Made by a program: the position numbers and the translations under genes. A stretch of 64,000 bases of DNA, from NCBI RefSeq assembly GCF_016110345.1, contig NZ_AP019011.1, positions 2,231,375 to 2,295,374 of the forward strand, given 5' to 3'. Positions 34,381 through 42,770 of this stretch are shown piece by piece. A model generated the notes under the pieces. The model worked only from the letters and a program-made list of their open reading frames with translations, did not search any database and was not told the DNA's origin. Position 1 is the stretch's first letter. Each line of letters begins with the position of its first letter. Source of the stretch: Fluviibacter phosphoraccumulans. Lineage in GTDB: Bacteria; Pseudomonadota; Gammaproteobacteria; Burkholderiales; Rhodocyclaceae.

Positions 34381-35344
34381 ATACGCGGTCGGCTAGATCT
34401 TTGCCGCTGAGCCAGGCGCCTTCTACTTTGCCGCCGTGCAGCCAATCACCGCAAAGGCCAATTCGCGTTGAGGGGTCCCATAAACTGCCCGTTGCTAAGG
34501 GCGCAAGCATGTCCGCATAGCGCCAGCGATGAATCGTCCAGGAAGTCGGTACGGCGCCGCCGATATCAACAAAGGCCTTTAGCAGCTGTTCGGCAACGTC
34601 ATTGGCGTCGTCTTCAATATGGGCCTCGCTCCACAGGGCGGCGGCATGAAGCAGCCAGGTGTCCGTGCCGGTGCGGCCCGGTTTGCTTGAATTGCGGCAG
34701 ACCCAACGCAGCGGATCCGTATTGACAAAGCCTGCGTCAAAAGACACAGCCAAGGGCTCGTTGAACTGCAGCATCATGGCCCAACTACCGCGCATGGTTG
34801 TGTGCGCCGCAATGTCGGCCAGTAAAGGATGGTGGGCTGAGAGGAGCGGCACGGCCTGGGGTGCGGGTACAGCCAGCAGCACATTGTCAAAGACCGTCTC
34901 AAGCAAGCCCTGTTCAAGCGTCATCGCTTGCCAGCCAGCGCCGCGCTCGGCGGGTTTTAGGGCGCTGACCGTCGTGCGCGTCTGCACACTCAGATTTTCG
35001 GCCAGAAAGCGGGCCGGTGCCGTCATTCCTGGGCAGCCCACATAACGGAGCAGGCCCGCTTCTGCATGATGTGCATCGGCATCGCCAAATACGCTTATTC
35101 GAGGCGACCATAATGCAGCAACGCCCGCCTGCATCCAACGCCCGACCTCCGCTGCAAATACCGGATCCCTGGCCGTAAAGTACTGCGCGCCATGATCACA
35201 TTGCCAATCATCACCGCGTCTTGTGCTCATACGGCCAGCCACGCCGCGGCTTTTTTCAACGACCAGCACATTGTGGCCGAGTGATTGCAAGCTTGTTGCA
35301 CAAGAGAGGCCGGCAATGCCGGCGCCAATAATTAAGGTGTTCAT
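34352..35344 (-). CDS. Renalase-like FAD-dependent oxidoreductase
   Basis: A 330-residue flavoprotein of the amine oxidase/renalase class. The FAD-binding glycine motif is at the start (LIIGAGIAGLSCATSLQSLG, VVEKSRGVAGRMSTRR), and the C-terminal FAD block GLCGDWLHGGKVEGAWLSG is present. Bacterial renalases oxidise mis-reduced isomers of NAD(P)H. It is encoded close to a photolyase/cryptochrome in many proteobacteria, as it is here. The 3' end overlaps the TAXI gene by 29 bases. The precise substrate is not determined. Confidence 0.85.
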   Translation of the reverse strand: MNTLIIGAGIAGLSCATSLQSLGHNVLVVEKSRGVAGRMSTRRGDDWQCDHGAQYFTARDPVFAAEVGRWMQAGVAALWSPRISVFGDADAHHAEAGLLRYVGCPGMTAPARFLAENLSVQTRTTVSALKPAERGAGWQAMTLEQGLLETVFDNVLLAVPAPQAVPLLSAHHPLLADIAAHTTMRGSWAMMLQFNEPLAVSFDAGFVNTDPLRWVCRNSSKPGRTGTDTWLLHAAALWSEAHIEDDANDVAEQLLKAFVDIGGAVPTSWTIHRWRYADMLAPLATGSLWDPSTRIGLCGDWLHGGKVEGAWLSGKDLADRVSNEQHECAL

Positions 35345-35369
35345 TCCGAGTAGCGTTGGAGCGCGTGGT

Positions 35370-35516
35370 TTATCTTAGGCTCAGCCATTTAATCAACCGG
35401 TGCCATAGCGAGGCATGTTGAGCGAAGCGCGCTGATTCAGCTTTGGCGTAAGACATCATCTGCGCGCGGGCACAACATTCGCAAGAAGAGATATCGGGTT
35501 GCGTTTTGAGAGACAT
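35370..35516 (-). CDS. Short hypothetical protein upstream of renalase-like gene
   Basis: A possible 48-residue protein starting MSLKTQPDISSCECCARAQM and ending IKWLSLR. It contains a CECC cysteine cluster and ends 25 bases before the renalase-like start. No clear ribosome-binding site precedes the ATG. It fills most of an otherwise empty 250-base gap. Its reality is uncertain; it may be a leader peptide or chance frame. Confidence 0.3.
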   Translation of the reverse strand: MSLKTQPDISSCECCARAQMMSYAKAESARFAQHASLWHRLIKWLSLR

Positions 35517-35577
35517 ACGAACTTTGCGCTGAGAAATTGTTACTCGAATATAGCTGGGTTTTGCTGTTTTGTCCTAG

Positions 35578-35594
35578 ACAAATATAAAATTTGT
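35578..35594. promoter_or_regulatory. Inverted repeat just before the photolyase start
   Basis: ACAAAT (35578-35583) and ATTTGT (35589-35594) form a perfect 6-base inverted repeat around ATAAA, three bases before the ATG at 35597. It lies in a short AT-rich patch that may hold the -10 region of a near-leaderless transcript. It could be an operator; the repeat is short and AT-rich, so chance is possible. Confidence 0.3.
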
Positions 35595-35596
35595 GC

Positions 35597-37180
35597 ATGG
35601 CACTCACCGTAGCTAACCCACAAGGCATGCAAGTCGTTTGGTTCAAGCGTGATTTGCGTGTGCATGACCATGCCGCGCTGACTGCCGCCGCCCAAGCAGG
35701 CAAAGTCCTGTGCATTTACGTGTGCGAGCCCCAGCTTTGGCAACAGCCTGATGCCTCCGGACGTCAATGGCATTTTTTGCTGGAAAGCCTCTCTGATTTG
35801 CAGCGCAGCTTGGCCCGAAGAGGGTCACGGTTACATGTGCTGGTCGGTGATATGACGGAAGTGCTGGAAAAACTCCACCAGCAGCTGCCCATTGCCGCGC
35901 TTTACGCACATGAAGAAACCGGTAACGACTACACGTATCGGCGAGATATCGCTGTGGGTCAGTGGTGTCGCCAGCACCGTGTTGCCTGGCAGGAGTTTCG
36001 CCAGTTCGGCGTGGTCCGACGGTTGCGTCACCGCGATGACTGGAAAGCCCACTGGGAAAGCCATAACGCGGCTGCGACCAAATCCGTGCCTGCGGCAAAC
36101 TGGGCCCAACTTGGGTGCTTGCCCGGGGAGGTTGCGCTCAAGGATTTACCTCAGGTGATGCAACGCCTGTTGCCAGGCCTGCTGGATGACAACCCTGTCG
36201 CTCGCCAACGGGGAGGGCGGCAGAGCGGCATCGCCATTCTGGAAGATTTCTTACAGCGGCGTAGCCGCCAATACCGTGGGGGCATCTCTTCACCGCTGTC
36301 AGCAACTTCTGCCTGTTCCAGGCTATCTGCGCATTTAGCCTACGGTTGTCTGAGCTTACGCGAGATCGTTCAGGCAACGCAGCGGCACCTGGCCAGCGCC
36401 ACCGATTTAAACGCCCATCACCAGCGTGGGCTACGCGCATTTATCAGCAGACTCTACTGGCATTGTCACTTTATTCAGAAGCTGGAAAGCCAACCGGATA
36501 TTGAGTGGCGCAACCTGCACCGGGGCTACGATGGTCTGCGAGAAGCGGATTGGAATGACGCGCATTTTGTAGCGTTGATCCATGCGCGTACCGGCTGGCC
36601 GTTAGTCGATGCCTGCGTCACGATGCTGCGCGAGACGGGTTGGCTCAATTTCCGCATGCGTGCCATGCTCGTGTCGGTGGCTTCTTATGCCCTCTGGTTG
36701 CATTGGCGACCAGTCGGAGAGTGGCTGGCACGTCAGTTCGTAGATTACGAACCGGGCATTCACTGGAGTCAGATGCAAATGCAGGCGGGTACCACCGGCA
36801 TTAATACCACGCGCGTTTACAATCCGATCAAGCAGGCCAGAGACCAAGACCCTGAAGGTCGCTTCGTCCGCCACTGGCTGCCCTACATGCGGCAGGTGCC
36901 GGATGCCTGGCTGTTTGAGCCCTGGCGCATGCCGGACGATTTACAGCGCCAACATGGGTTGGTGCCCGGCAGGGATCTGCCCTTACCGCTCGTCGATTTT
37001 GAAAACGCTACGCGGCTGGCAAAGGCGCGTGTCCAGACATTGCGTCGGCAGCCCGATGTGCGTGAGGCGAAAGCTGCTATCGTTGACAAACATGGTTCCC
37101 GCCAACGCACGTCACAGCAGCGTCGCGCGCGTACCCGTCAAGCGCCCGAGACCCGCCTGCAACTGGATCTCGCGCTATAA
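35597..37180 (+). CDS. Cryptochrome/photolyase family flavoprotein
   Basis: A 527-residue protein with an N-terminal antenna domain (VVWFKRDLRVHDHAAL near residue 11) and a C-terminal FAD-binding domain (GQLEW-like WYHCHFIQKLE, WPLVDACVTMLRETGWLNFRMR, DYEPGIHWSQMQMQAGTTG). It repairs pyrimidine dimers or senses blue light; the two-domain layout fits a deoxyribodipyrimidine photolyase or the bacterial cryptochrome group, which sequence alone cannot separate here. The last 40 residues are basic and unrelated. The ATG at 35597 is used; a TTG at 35591 and an ATG at 35627 are alternatives. No Shine-Dalgarno is clear before either ATG. Confidence 0.88.
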   Translation: MALTVANPQGMQVVWFKRDLRVHDHAALTAAAQAGKVLCIYVCEPQLWQQPDASGRQWHFLLESLSDLQRSLARRGSRLHVLVGDMTEVLEKLHQQLPIAALYAHEETGNDYTYRRDIAVGQWCRQHRVAWQEFRQFGVVRRLRHRDDWKAHWESHNAAATKSVPAANWAQLGCLPGEVALKDLPQVMQRLLPGLLDDNPVARQRGGRQSGIAILEDFLQRRSRQYRGGISSPLSATSACSRLSAHLAYGCLSLREIVQATQRHLASATDLNAHHQRGLRAFISRLYWHCHFIQKLESQPDIEWRNLHRGYDGLREADWNDAHFVALIHARTGWPLVDACVTMLRETGWLNFRMRAMLVSVASYALWLHWRPVGEWLARQFVDYEPGIHWSQMQMQAGTTGINTTRVYNPIKQARDQDPEGRFVRHWLPYMRQVPDAWLFEPWRMPDDLQRQHGLVPGRDLPLPLVDFENATRLAKARVQTLRRQPDVREAKAAIVDKHGSRQRTSQQRRARTRQAPETRLQLDLAL

Positions 37181-37199
37181 AGCACCGCACTGGTCTGGC

Positions 37200-37859
37200 T
37201 TAATTATTAAACTGCAGCGGCGAATCGCAGTTTTCACAGCTTTCTTCCAGTTCAAAGCCCATCGCGCAATCAAACGTACTACCCGGGCCTGCATTAGCCG
37301 GTAGCGGCATCACCTGAACCTTCACCACGCCCTCGCGCACCATATCCAGGTATTTGGCAGCACTGTGCGACAGATCAATGACTCGAGATTGATGCTTCGG
37401 ATGCATGCGATCATTCACTTTAACGACAACGCACAGGTTGATATCCGGGCGCTTTACAACCACCAGTGAGCCCAGGGGCAGCAGGTTACTCGCTGCGGTA
37501 AATAGTTTGTTGTTGAAGATTTCGCCCGTCGCTGTTTTGCGTCCCTGAAACTTGGCACCGTAAAAGCTGGCCTTGCCGCGCAAGCCCTTAGATTCAATCG
37601 TGCCGGCCGGTGTTTCATCGGCCGGCGTTAGTGTCACCCGGCTGCGCTTGGCATCGGTCCCTTTATTCAGGCTCTGGCTCGATTGGCTCTTGGGGTCACG
37701 CTTGTTACGGAGTGCAGCGCCTGCCTCGGTCGGGCTGACCGCTGTAGAGGCCGTATCCGCCGCCATGCTTGAACCCGCCGCCAGCGCGCACACAACCACG
37801 GCCAGACATTGTCTGGTCAGGGCAGTACTGCACGATTTCCGCGGGAACCCTTGCTGCAT
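37200..37859 (-). CDS. RlpA-like double-psi beta-barrel protein
   Basis: A 219-residue exported protein. After a signal peptide (to about residue 34) comes a low-complexity linker, then the RlpA domain: LRGKASFYGAKFQGRKTATGE, FTAASNLLPLGSLVVVKRPD and VKVNDRMHPKHQSRVIDLSHSAA with the typical Asp. RlpA proteins bind or cleave denuded glycan strands at septa. There is no SPOR domain and no lipobox, so it is a soluble periplasmic variant; the C-terminus has a CENC pair. It converges on the photolyase gene after 19 bases. Confidence 0.87.
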   Translation of the reverse strand: MQQGFPRKSCSTALTRQCLAVVVCALAAGSSMAADTASTAVSPTEAGAALRNKRDPKSQSSQSLNKGTDAKRSRVTLTPADETPAGTIESKGLRGKASFYGAKFQGRKTATGEIFNNKLFTAASNLLPLGSLVVVKRPDINLCVVVKVNDRMHPKHQSRVIDLSHSAAKYLDMVREGVVKVQVMPLPANAGPGSTFDCAMGFELEESCENCDSPLQFNN

Positions 37860-37931
37860 CCGTTACCTTGAGCATTAAGAAACAGAGACATTATCCACAA
37901 TTTATATTTTTCTATCGTGACCGATAAAAAA

Positions 37932-37958
37932 CGAGAGGCTCATCCTGTGAGACTCTCG
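37932..37958 (-). terminator. Minus-strand intrinsic terminator in the rlpA upstream region
   Basis: CGAGAG (37932-37937) and CTCA (37939-37942) pair with TGAG (37948-37951) and CTCTCG (37953-37958), with one G/A mismatch and a 5-base loop. Read on the minus strand the hairpin is followed by six T residues (complement of the A-run at 37926-37931). No minus-strand gene ends here, so it could attenuate rlpA or end a small RNA. Confidence 0.55.
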
Positions 37959-38013
37959 CCGCATAAGATGACCGCATGCCCAAAATCAAGGGTGATACAT
38001 AAGGAGCATCAAC

Positions 38014-38169
38014 ATGAAAAACTTTCTCGTCTGGGTCGTCCTCATTTCCACCGCTGCCCTCGGCGTTGCCGTTGCCCAACCGACTGATGACAACGGGTAC
38101 GCAGCCTATGCCGTGCCTGGTACAAAAAACGTCTTGATCGTTAGCGAACCGCTATCCAAAACAGCTTAA
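38014..38169 (+). CDS. Small secreted peptide
   Basis: A 51-residue protein, MKNFLVWVVLISTAALGVA followed by VAQPTDDNGYAAYAVPGTKN and a short tail. AAGGAG lies a few bases before the ATG, a strong ribosome-binding site. The first 22 residues are a clear signal peptide with the cleavage context AVAQ. Function unknown; the mature peptide is about 29 residues. It is encoded 31 bases before the restriction-modification gene and may form part of the same transcript, though the gap has no clear structure. Confidence 0.6.
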   Translation: MKNFLVWVVLISTAALGVAVAQPTDDNGYAAYAVPGTKNVLIVSEPLSKTA

Positions 38170-38200
38170 TATTCTGGGAGTCCACTCGAATAATGTTCCC

Positions 38201-41125
38201 ATGACCCCAGAAGCCTTTATCGCCCGTTGGAAAGACAACGCCCTTACTGAGCGGGCAGGCGCGCAGGCCCACTTCGACGACCTGTGTGATCTGCTCGGGG
38301 TCGCTAAACCGCGCGATCCGGAGCACTACTGTTTTGAACGCGGCGCAAAAAAATCGGGTGGTGGGGACGGCTGGGCCGATGTTTGGAAGCGCGGCTGTTT
38401 CGGGTGGGAGAACAAGAAACCGGGGCGCGACCTCAAAGCCGCACTCAAGCAGCTCACCGACTACGCGCTAGAGCTAGAGAACCCGCCTTTGCTGGTAGTG
38501 TCAGACCGAGAGCGCATCGAAATCCATACCGCGTTCACCGGCTACCCCGACGAACCACGGTTAATTCATCTGGCGGACATTGGTCAACCAGAAAACCTGC
38601 AGATTCTGCGCTGGGTCTTTACCGACCCAGAAAAACTCAAGCCCACCAAATCGCTGGCCGCCATTACCGAAGACGCCGCCGGTAAATTCGGCAGCCTGGC
38701 CGAAGCGCTACGTGAGCGCGGTAACCCACCGGATCAAGTGGCGCATTTCCTGACGCAATGTCTCTTCTGCATGTTCGCCGAAGATGAGAACTTGCTGCCC
38801 CGAGGTATCTTTACCAGCCTGCTCGATAAAGCCGTGGATATAGAGCGCGCCACCAATCGCATCGCCGCTCTGTTCCAGGCCATGCAGACGGGCGGCGATT
38901 ACGGCGATGCTGAAATCCGCTGGTTTAACGGCGGCCTCTTTGAAACGGTTGCCGTACCGCAGCTCATGCTCAGTGATCTGGTCACGCTACGTGCTGCCGC
39001 TCACATGGATTGGCGGGCAATTGATCCCTCGATCTTCGGTACGCTTTTTGAGCGCGGCCTTAACCCCAAGAAACGTTCACAGCTGGGTGCACACTACACT
39101 GACCCGGCCACGATCATGAAGCTGGTGGAGCCGGTGATTATTCGCCCGCTCATGGCGGAGTGGGCAACACATCGTGACAGCATTCGTAAGCTGCTGGATA
39201 AATCCAAGAAGCAGGGCGATAAAGCCTACAAAGACGCTAATGCCGAATTCCATCAATTTCTGGAACGGCTCAAAAACTACCGCGTGCTCGATGCGGCCTG
39301 CGGTTCGGGTAACTTTCTTTACGTTGCTCTTAAAACACTCAAAGACATTGAGCGCCGGGTCAACACCGAGGCAGAGCAACTCGGCCTGCAACGGCAGATC
39401 GGTATCGAATGTGGCCCGGCCAATGTACTAGGCATCGAACTTGATCCGTACGCCGCCGAACTGGCGCGGGTCACAGTGTGGATTGGCGAGATTCAGTGGA
39501 TGCTGCAAAACGGCTACCCGGTATCAGATAAACCCATTCTCAAGCCGCTGCATAACATTGAAAACCGCGACGCCTTGCTCAATGCCGATGGCACCGAGGC
39601 GCAATGGCCCAAGACCGATGCCATCATCGGTAACCCGCCGTTTCTGGGCGGCAGCAAGAAGAGTGGTGAACTGGGCAAAACCTATTTCGATGCGCTGAAT
39701 AAGGTGTACGACAAAGACGTGCCGGGTGGTGCGGACTTGGTCTGTTACTGGTTCGATAAAGGGCGCAAACAGATTCTGGCGGGCGATGCGCTTGCGACTG
39801 GGTTGGTTTCCACCAATTCGATACGGGGTGGGTCTAATCGCAAAGTGTTGGACGCCATTGTGAGCGATATGGTCATCTTTGATGCCTGGGCCGATGAGCC
39901 ATGGGTCAATGATGGGGCGGCGGTGCGCGTATCGCTGGTTTGCTTTGGAATGGCAGGGTCGGCTACCCGGCATGCAGACGTCGCTCAGACGCCGCTGCGC
40001 GACGATTCGCTCCTCCCGCACGCCGGGCAACCGATTTCCTATCTGGATGGCCGCTCTGTTGCTCGAATTAACTCGGATTTAGTGTCAACCGATGACGTTG
40101 ACTTAACATCAGCAACTCGATTACTGGAAAATTCAAAAACGGCATACCTAGGTATGAAAAAAGGCGGTGCGTTTGATATTGCTAAAGAGTTAGCGCTGGC
40201 GTGGATGACACAACCAAATCCGAATGGCATTCCAAACAGCGAAGTAATCAAACCGTGGGTGAATGGAACCGATATTGTCAAAGGCTTACAAGGTAAATGG
40301 ATCGTTGATTTTGGCAACGAAATGCCAGAGTCATCAGCCTCTCTTTTCGAAGCACCGTTTCAGCATGTTGTTCAACATGTGAAGCCTGAGAGGTTGTTGA
40401 ACAATCGTGAAATTAGAAGGCGCTATTGGTGGCGCTTCTCTGAACCAATGCCAGCAATTAGAAGTGCGATTAGTGATTTAGAGCATGTCATTGTGACACC
40501 ACGTGTTTCCAAACATAGGATATTTTCTTGGCGTTCTAGCAAGATCATTCCTGATGATGGTGTTGGGCTAATAGCTCGCGCTGATGATACTACGTTTGGT
40601 ATTCTGCATTCGCGTTTTCATGAGCTTTGGTCGCTGCGTATGTGTACGTGGCTGGGTGTGGGAAACGATCCTCGTTACACCCCAACGACGTGCTTTGAAA
40701 CCTTCCCGTTCCCGGCGCATCTCACACCGAAGGACACTTCTGGGTGGCGCGGTGTGATTCCCGCTGATTGCCTTATGAAGGCTGTGGCAGAAAAGATTAG
40801 CGCGGCTGCCGAGAAGCTCAATAGCTTGCGCGAGGCATGGCTGAATCCGCCGGAGTGGGTGGAGTGGGTGATTACGCCCGAAGAAGAGAAGGCGGGTTTC
40901 CCGAAGCGGCCAGTGGCAAAGCCGGGGCATGAGGCAGACGTGAAGAAGCGCACGCTAACGAATCTGTATAACGCTCGCCCAGCATGGTTAGATATGGCGC
41001 ACAAGGAATTGGATGCTGCTGTAGCCGAGGCCTACGGCTGGATGGACTACACACCGGAGATGTCGGATGAGGAAATCCTGCGCCGCTTGTTGGCATTGAA
41101 CCTGGAACGATCAGCTAAGAATTGA
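38201..41125 (+). CDS. MmeI-like type IIL restriction-modification enzyme
   Basis: A 974-residue single-chain enzyme with nuclease, methyltransferase and recognition parts. The nuclease motif D60-x9-E70-x-K72 matches the PD-(D/E)XK site of MmeI. A helical spacer follows, then the N6-adenine methyltransferase: GAHYTD (motif X, near 296), DAACGSGNF (motif I, 364-372) and IIGNPPF (motif IV, near 475-481). Residues about 620-830 form the target-recognition region. Such enzymes methylate one strand and cut about 20 bases away. The recognition region (nt 40058-40690) is clearly AT-richer than the flanks. The ATG at 38201 starts MTPEAFIARW, the typical opening. No frameshift or stop is present. Confidence 0.9.
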   Translation: MTPEAFIARWKDNALTERAGAQAHFDDLCDLLGVAKPRDPEHYCFERGAKKSGGGDGWADVWKRGCFGWENKKPGRDLKAALKQLTDYALELENPPLLVVSDRERIEIHTAFTGYPDEPRLIHLADIGQPENLQILRWVFTDPEKLKPTKSLAAITEDAAGKFGSLAEALRERGNPPDQVAHFLTQCLFCMFAEDENLLPRGIFTSLLDKAVDIERATNRIAALFQAMQTGGDYGDAEIRWFNGGLFETVAVPQLMLSDLVTLRAAAHMDWRAIDPSIFGTLFERGLNPKKRSQLGAHYTDPATIMKLVEPVIIRPLMAEWATHRDSIRKLLDKSKKQGDKAYKDANAEFHQFLERLKNYRVLDAACGSGNFLYVALKTLKDIERRVNTEAEQLGLQRQIGIECGPANVLGIELDPYAAELARVTVWIGEIQWMLQNGYPVSDKPILKPLHNIENRDALLNADGTEAQWPKTDAIIGNPPFLGGSKKSGELGKTYFDALNKVYDKDVPGGADLVCYWFDKGRKQILAGDALATGLVSTNSIRGGSNRKVLDAIVSDMVIFDAWADEPWVNDGAAVRVSLVCFGMAGSATRHADVAQTPLRDDSLLPHAGQPISYLDGRSVARINSDLVSTDDVDLTSATRLLENSKTAYLGMKKGGAFDIAKELALAWMTQPNPNGIPNSEVIKPWVNGTDIVKGLQGKWIVDFGNEMPESSASLFEAPFQHVVQHVKPERLLNNREIRRRYWWRFSEPMPAIRSAISDLEHVIVTPRVSKHRIFSWRSSKIIPDDGVGLIARADDTTFGILHSRFHELWSLRMCTWLGVGNDPRYTPTTCFETFPFPAHLTPKDTSGWRGVIPADCLMKAVAEKISAAAEKLNSLREAWLNPPEWVEWVITPEEEKAGFPKRPVAKPGHEADVKKRTLTNLYNARPAWLDMAHKELDAAVAEAYGWMDYTPEMSDEEILRRLLALNLERSAKN

Positions 41126-41171
41126 GGAGAGACTGATGGCAAACGAAAATAATCTTTGGGGTATTCATGCC
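41113..41171 (+). repeat. Imperfect direct repeat, copy 1 (start of Mrr-like gene)
   Basis: About 59 bases beginning AGCTAAGAATTGAGGAGAG and covering the ribosome-binding site and first codons of the Mrr-like gene. A similar stretch occurs at 42426-42484 with roughly three quarters identity, including ATGGCAAACGA and AATAATC/AGTAATC. The two copies flank the Mrr and XRE genes. Confidence 0.75.
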
Positions 41172-42137
41172 GGTAAGACGGGTGATGCAAGTTCGCTTTT
41201 CACGAAGCAGGATTGCGTGGCGGTCGGGTGGGTCGATATGGGTGATTTGAGCCAAATTTCTCCAGACCGTGAAGCCTTTAAGCAAAAGGTTTCACAGGTG
41301 TACCCAACCATTAAGCCGGGCGCTATTCCAAATTATGCGGGTCAGCTCTTTCGTTTTATTCATGAAATGCAAATTGGTGACTTGATTGCCTATCCGGATA
41401 AATTCGAGCGAAAGATATATCTGGGCGAGGTGACTGGTGCCTATGTTTACGACCCAAACAAATCTTCCGACTATCCGAACATGAGGTCAGTTAAGTGGCT
41501 TGGGTCATTCCCGAGAACACAGTTTAGTCAGGGTGCCCTGTACGAGGTTGGTTCGGCAATGTCTTTCTTTCAAGTGAAGAACTTTGCCGATGAGTTTAGG
41601 GCTGTGCTTGACGGCAAGCCGGTCACGGTTAGTCCTGTAGAGCAAGACGAGACAGTGGCCTTGGTCTCTGGGGAGATTGAGGATACGACGCGTGACTTCA
41701 TTTTGAAGCGCCTATCTCAAGAGTTCAAAGGTCTACCGCTTGAAGGTTTTGTCGTACATTTGTTTGAGGCGATGGGATACCATGCACGCCAAACGATGCG
41801 TAATGAACCCAGTGTGGACGTGATTGCGCACAAGGATCACCTGGGCATTGAGCCGCCAATCATCAAGATTCAAGTCAAGAGCAGTGAAGGTACGGCATCG
41901 GATAAAGACGTGTCAGCGCTCTGCGGCAAACTGGGCAATGGTGAGGCAGGTGTCTTCATTACTCTAGGCGGATTTAGTTCACACGCACGAGATCAAGAGA
42001 AGAATAGGCCTAATCTTCGGCTGATTGATGGCGATGAATTGGTTGATTTGATTTTGCAGCACTACGACAGATTCGATGCGAAGCATAAAGGCGTGTTGCC
42101 TCTGCGCCGCGTGTATGTGCCTGAAGCATTGGACTAA
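41136..42137 (+). CDS. Mrr-type restriction endonuclease with PUA-like N-domain
   Basis: A 333-residue protein in two parts. Residues 1-115 (LWGIHAGKTGDASSLF, VAVGWVDMGDLSQ, QLFRFIHEMQIGDLIAYPD) resemble the EVE/PUA-like domains that read modified bases. Residues 190-333 hold the Mrr catalytic fold: LSQEFKGLPLEGFVVHLFEAM, then Asp in PSVDVIAHKDH and IKIQVKSSEG (D-...-QxK). Such enzymes usually cleave modified DNA (type IV). The GGAGAG ribosome-binding site starts 11 bases after the MmeI-like stop. Whether it attacks DNA methylated by a foreign system or supports the neighbour is unknown. Confidence 0.85.
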   Translation: MANENNLWGIHAGKTGDASSLFTKQDCVAVGWVDMGDLSQISPDREAFKQKVSQVYPTIKPGAIPNYAGQLFRFIHEMQIGDLIAYPDKFERKIYLGEVTGAYVYDPNKSSDYPNMRSVKWLGSFPRTQFSQGALYEVGSAMSFFQVKNFADEFRAVLDGKPVTVSPVEQDETVALVSGEIEDTTRDFILKRLSQEFKGLPLEGFVVHLFEAMGYHARQTMRNEPSVDVIAHKDHLGIEPPIIKIQVKSSEGTASDKDVSALCGKLGNGEAGVFITLGGFSSHARDQEKNRPNLRLIDGDELVDLILQHYDRFDAKHKGVLPLRRVYVPEALD

Positions 42138-42400
42138 TGATGAAGAAAACTAAGTCCGCAAAACAGCGTGTTGAGGTTTCGATGGGCGAGTCAGTCCGGA
42201 TTCTGCGCGAACTCCAGGAATTAAGCCAAACCGAGCTGGCAGAACTTACGGGTATTTCTCAGGCGACGATTTCTGCAATTGAGAATAGCCGTGTGAACTT
42301 GGGCGTAGAGCGCGCCAAGGTACTTGCTCGCGCTCTTGATTGCCACCCGGCGGTTCTCGTGTTCCCCGGCTGGGATGTCGAGTTGGGGCACGCCGCATAA
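42137..42400 (+). CDS. XRE-family helix-turn-helix regulator
   Basis: An 87-residue protein with a central helix-turn-helix: LRELQELSQTELAELTGISQ and ATISAIENSRVNLGVERAKV. The start overlaps the stop of the Mrr-like gene (TAATG), with a second ATG at 42140. Its place after a nuclease gene suggests a controller protein or an antitoxin-like repressor. The N-terminus is lysine-rich (MMKKTKSAKQR). Target sites were not identified. Confidence 0.82.
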   Translation: MMKKTKSAKQRVEVSMGESVRILRELQELSQTELAELTGISQATISAIENSRVNLGVERAKVLARALDCHPAVLVFPGWDVELGHAA

Positions 42401-42425
42401 CGCCTGCCTTCCTTAGGTGGCTATA

Positions 42426-42484
42426 AGCTAAGAATGAAGGAGACGGTAATGGCAAACGAGAGTAATCGTTGAGGCATTTAAGCC
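42426..42484 (+). repeat. Imperfect direct repeat, copy 2 (truncated gene start)
   Basis: A 59-base stretch similar to 41113-41171. It keeps the ribosome-binding site and start codon (42449-42451), and then reads MANESNR followed by a TGA stop at 42470-42472, whereas copy 1 reads MANENNLWGI. It seems to be the abandoned first segment of a paralogue of the Mrr-like gene. Confidence 0.75.
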
Positions 42485-42487
42485 TGC

Positions 42488-42766
42488 TTAAAACTGCCGC
42501 TTCAAATCCCGATAAAAGTTTTCGTGAGCGCCAAAAACAAATAGTGTTAGCGTAATCGTGCCATTGTCGTAGGTGTAAGCGAGGAGGGTGAGTTGATTAC
42601 TCATCCTGAACTTATATACGGCGATATTGGCAAGGTCGCCCACCTTGAGTTCCCCAATAGATGGATTGGCCATGATGGTTTTAACGGCTTCATCGAGATC
42701 TTGCTTTTGTGTCGGATGAAGACGACGAAGCGCGCGGGCGAATGAGTTAGTTTGAACGACCTGCAT
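42488..42766 (-). CDS. RelE/ParE-family toxin
   Basis: A 92-residue toxin of the RelE/ParE superfamily: MQVVQTNSFARALRRLH, VGDLANIAVYKFRMSNQLTL and FGAHENFYRDLKRQF. RelE-type members cut mRNA in the ribosome and ParE-type members poison gyrase; the class here cannot be decided. The ATG at 42766 is preferred over a TTG at 42778, which would overlap the antitoxin stop. It follows the antitoxin gene on the same strand with a 4-base gap, the classical antitoxin-first order. Confidence 0.85.
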   Translation of the reverse strand: MQVVQTNSFARALRRLHPTQKQDLDEAVKTIMANPSIGELKVGDLANIAVYKFRMSNQLTLLAYTYDNGTITLTLFVFGAHENFYRDLKRQF

Positions 42767-42770
42767 GTCG

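Noticed and set aside
37200..37320. Whether rlpA is truncated at the end
   Set aside because: The missing SPOR domain is normal for short RlpA-like proteins, and the stop has a normal neighbour and spacing.
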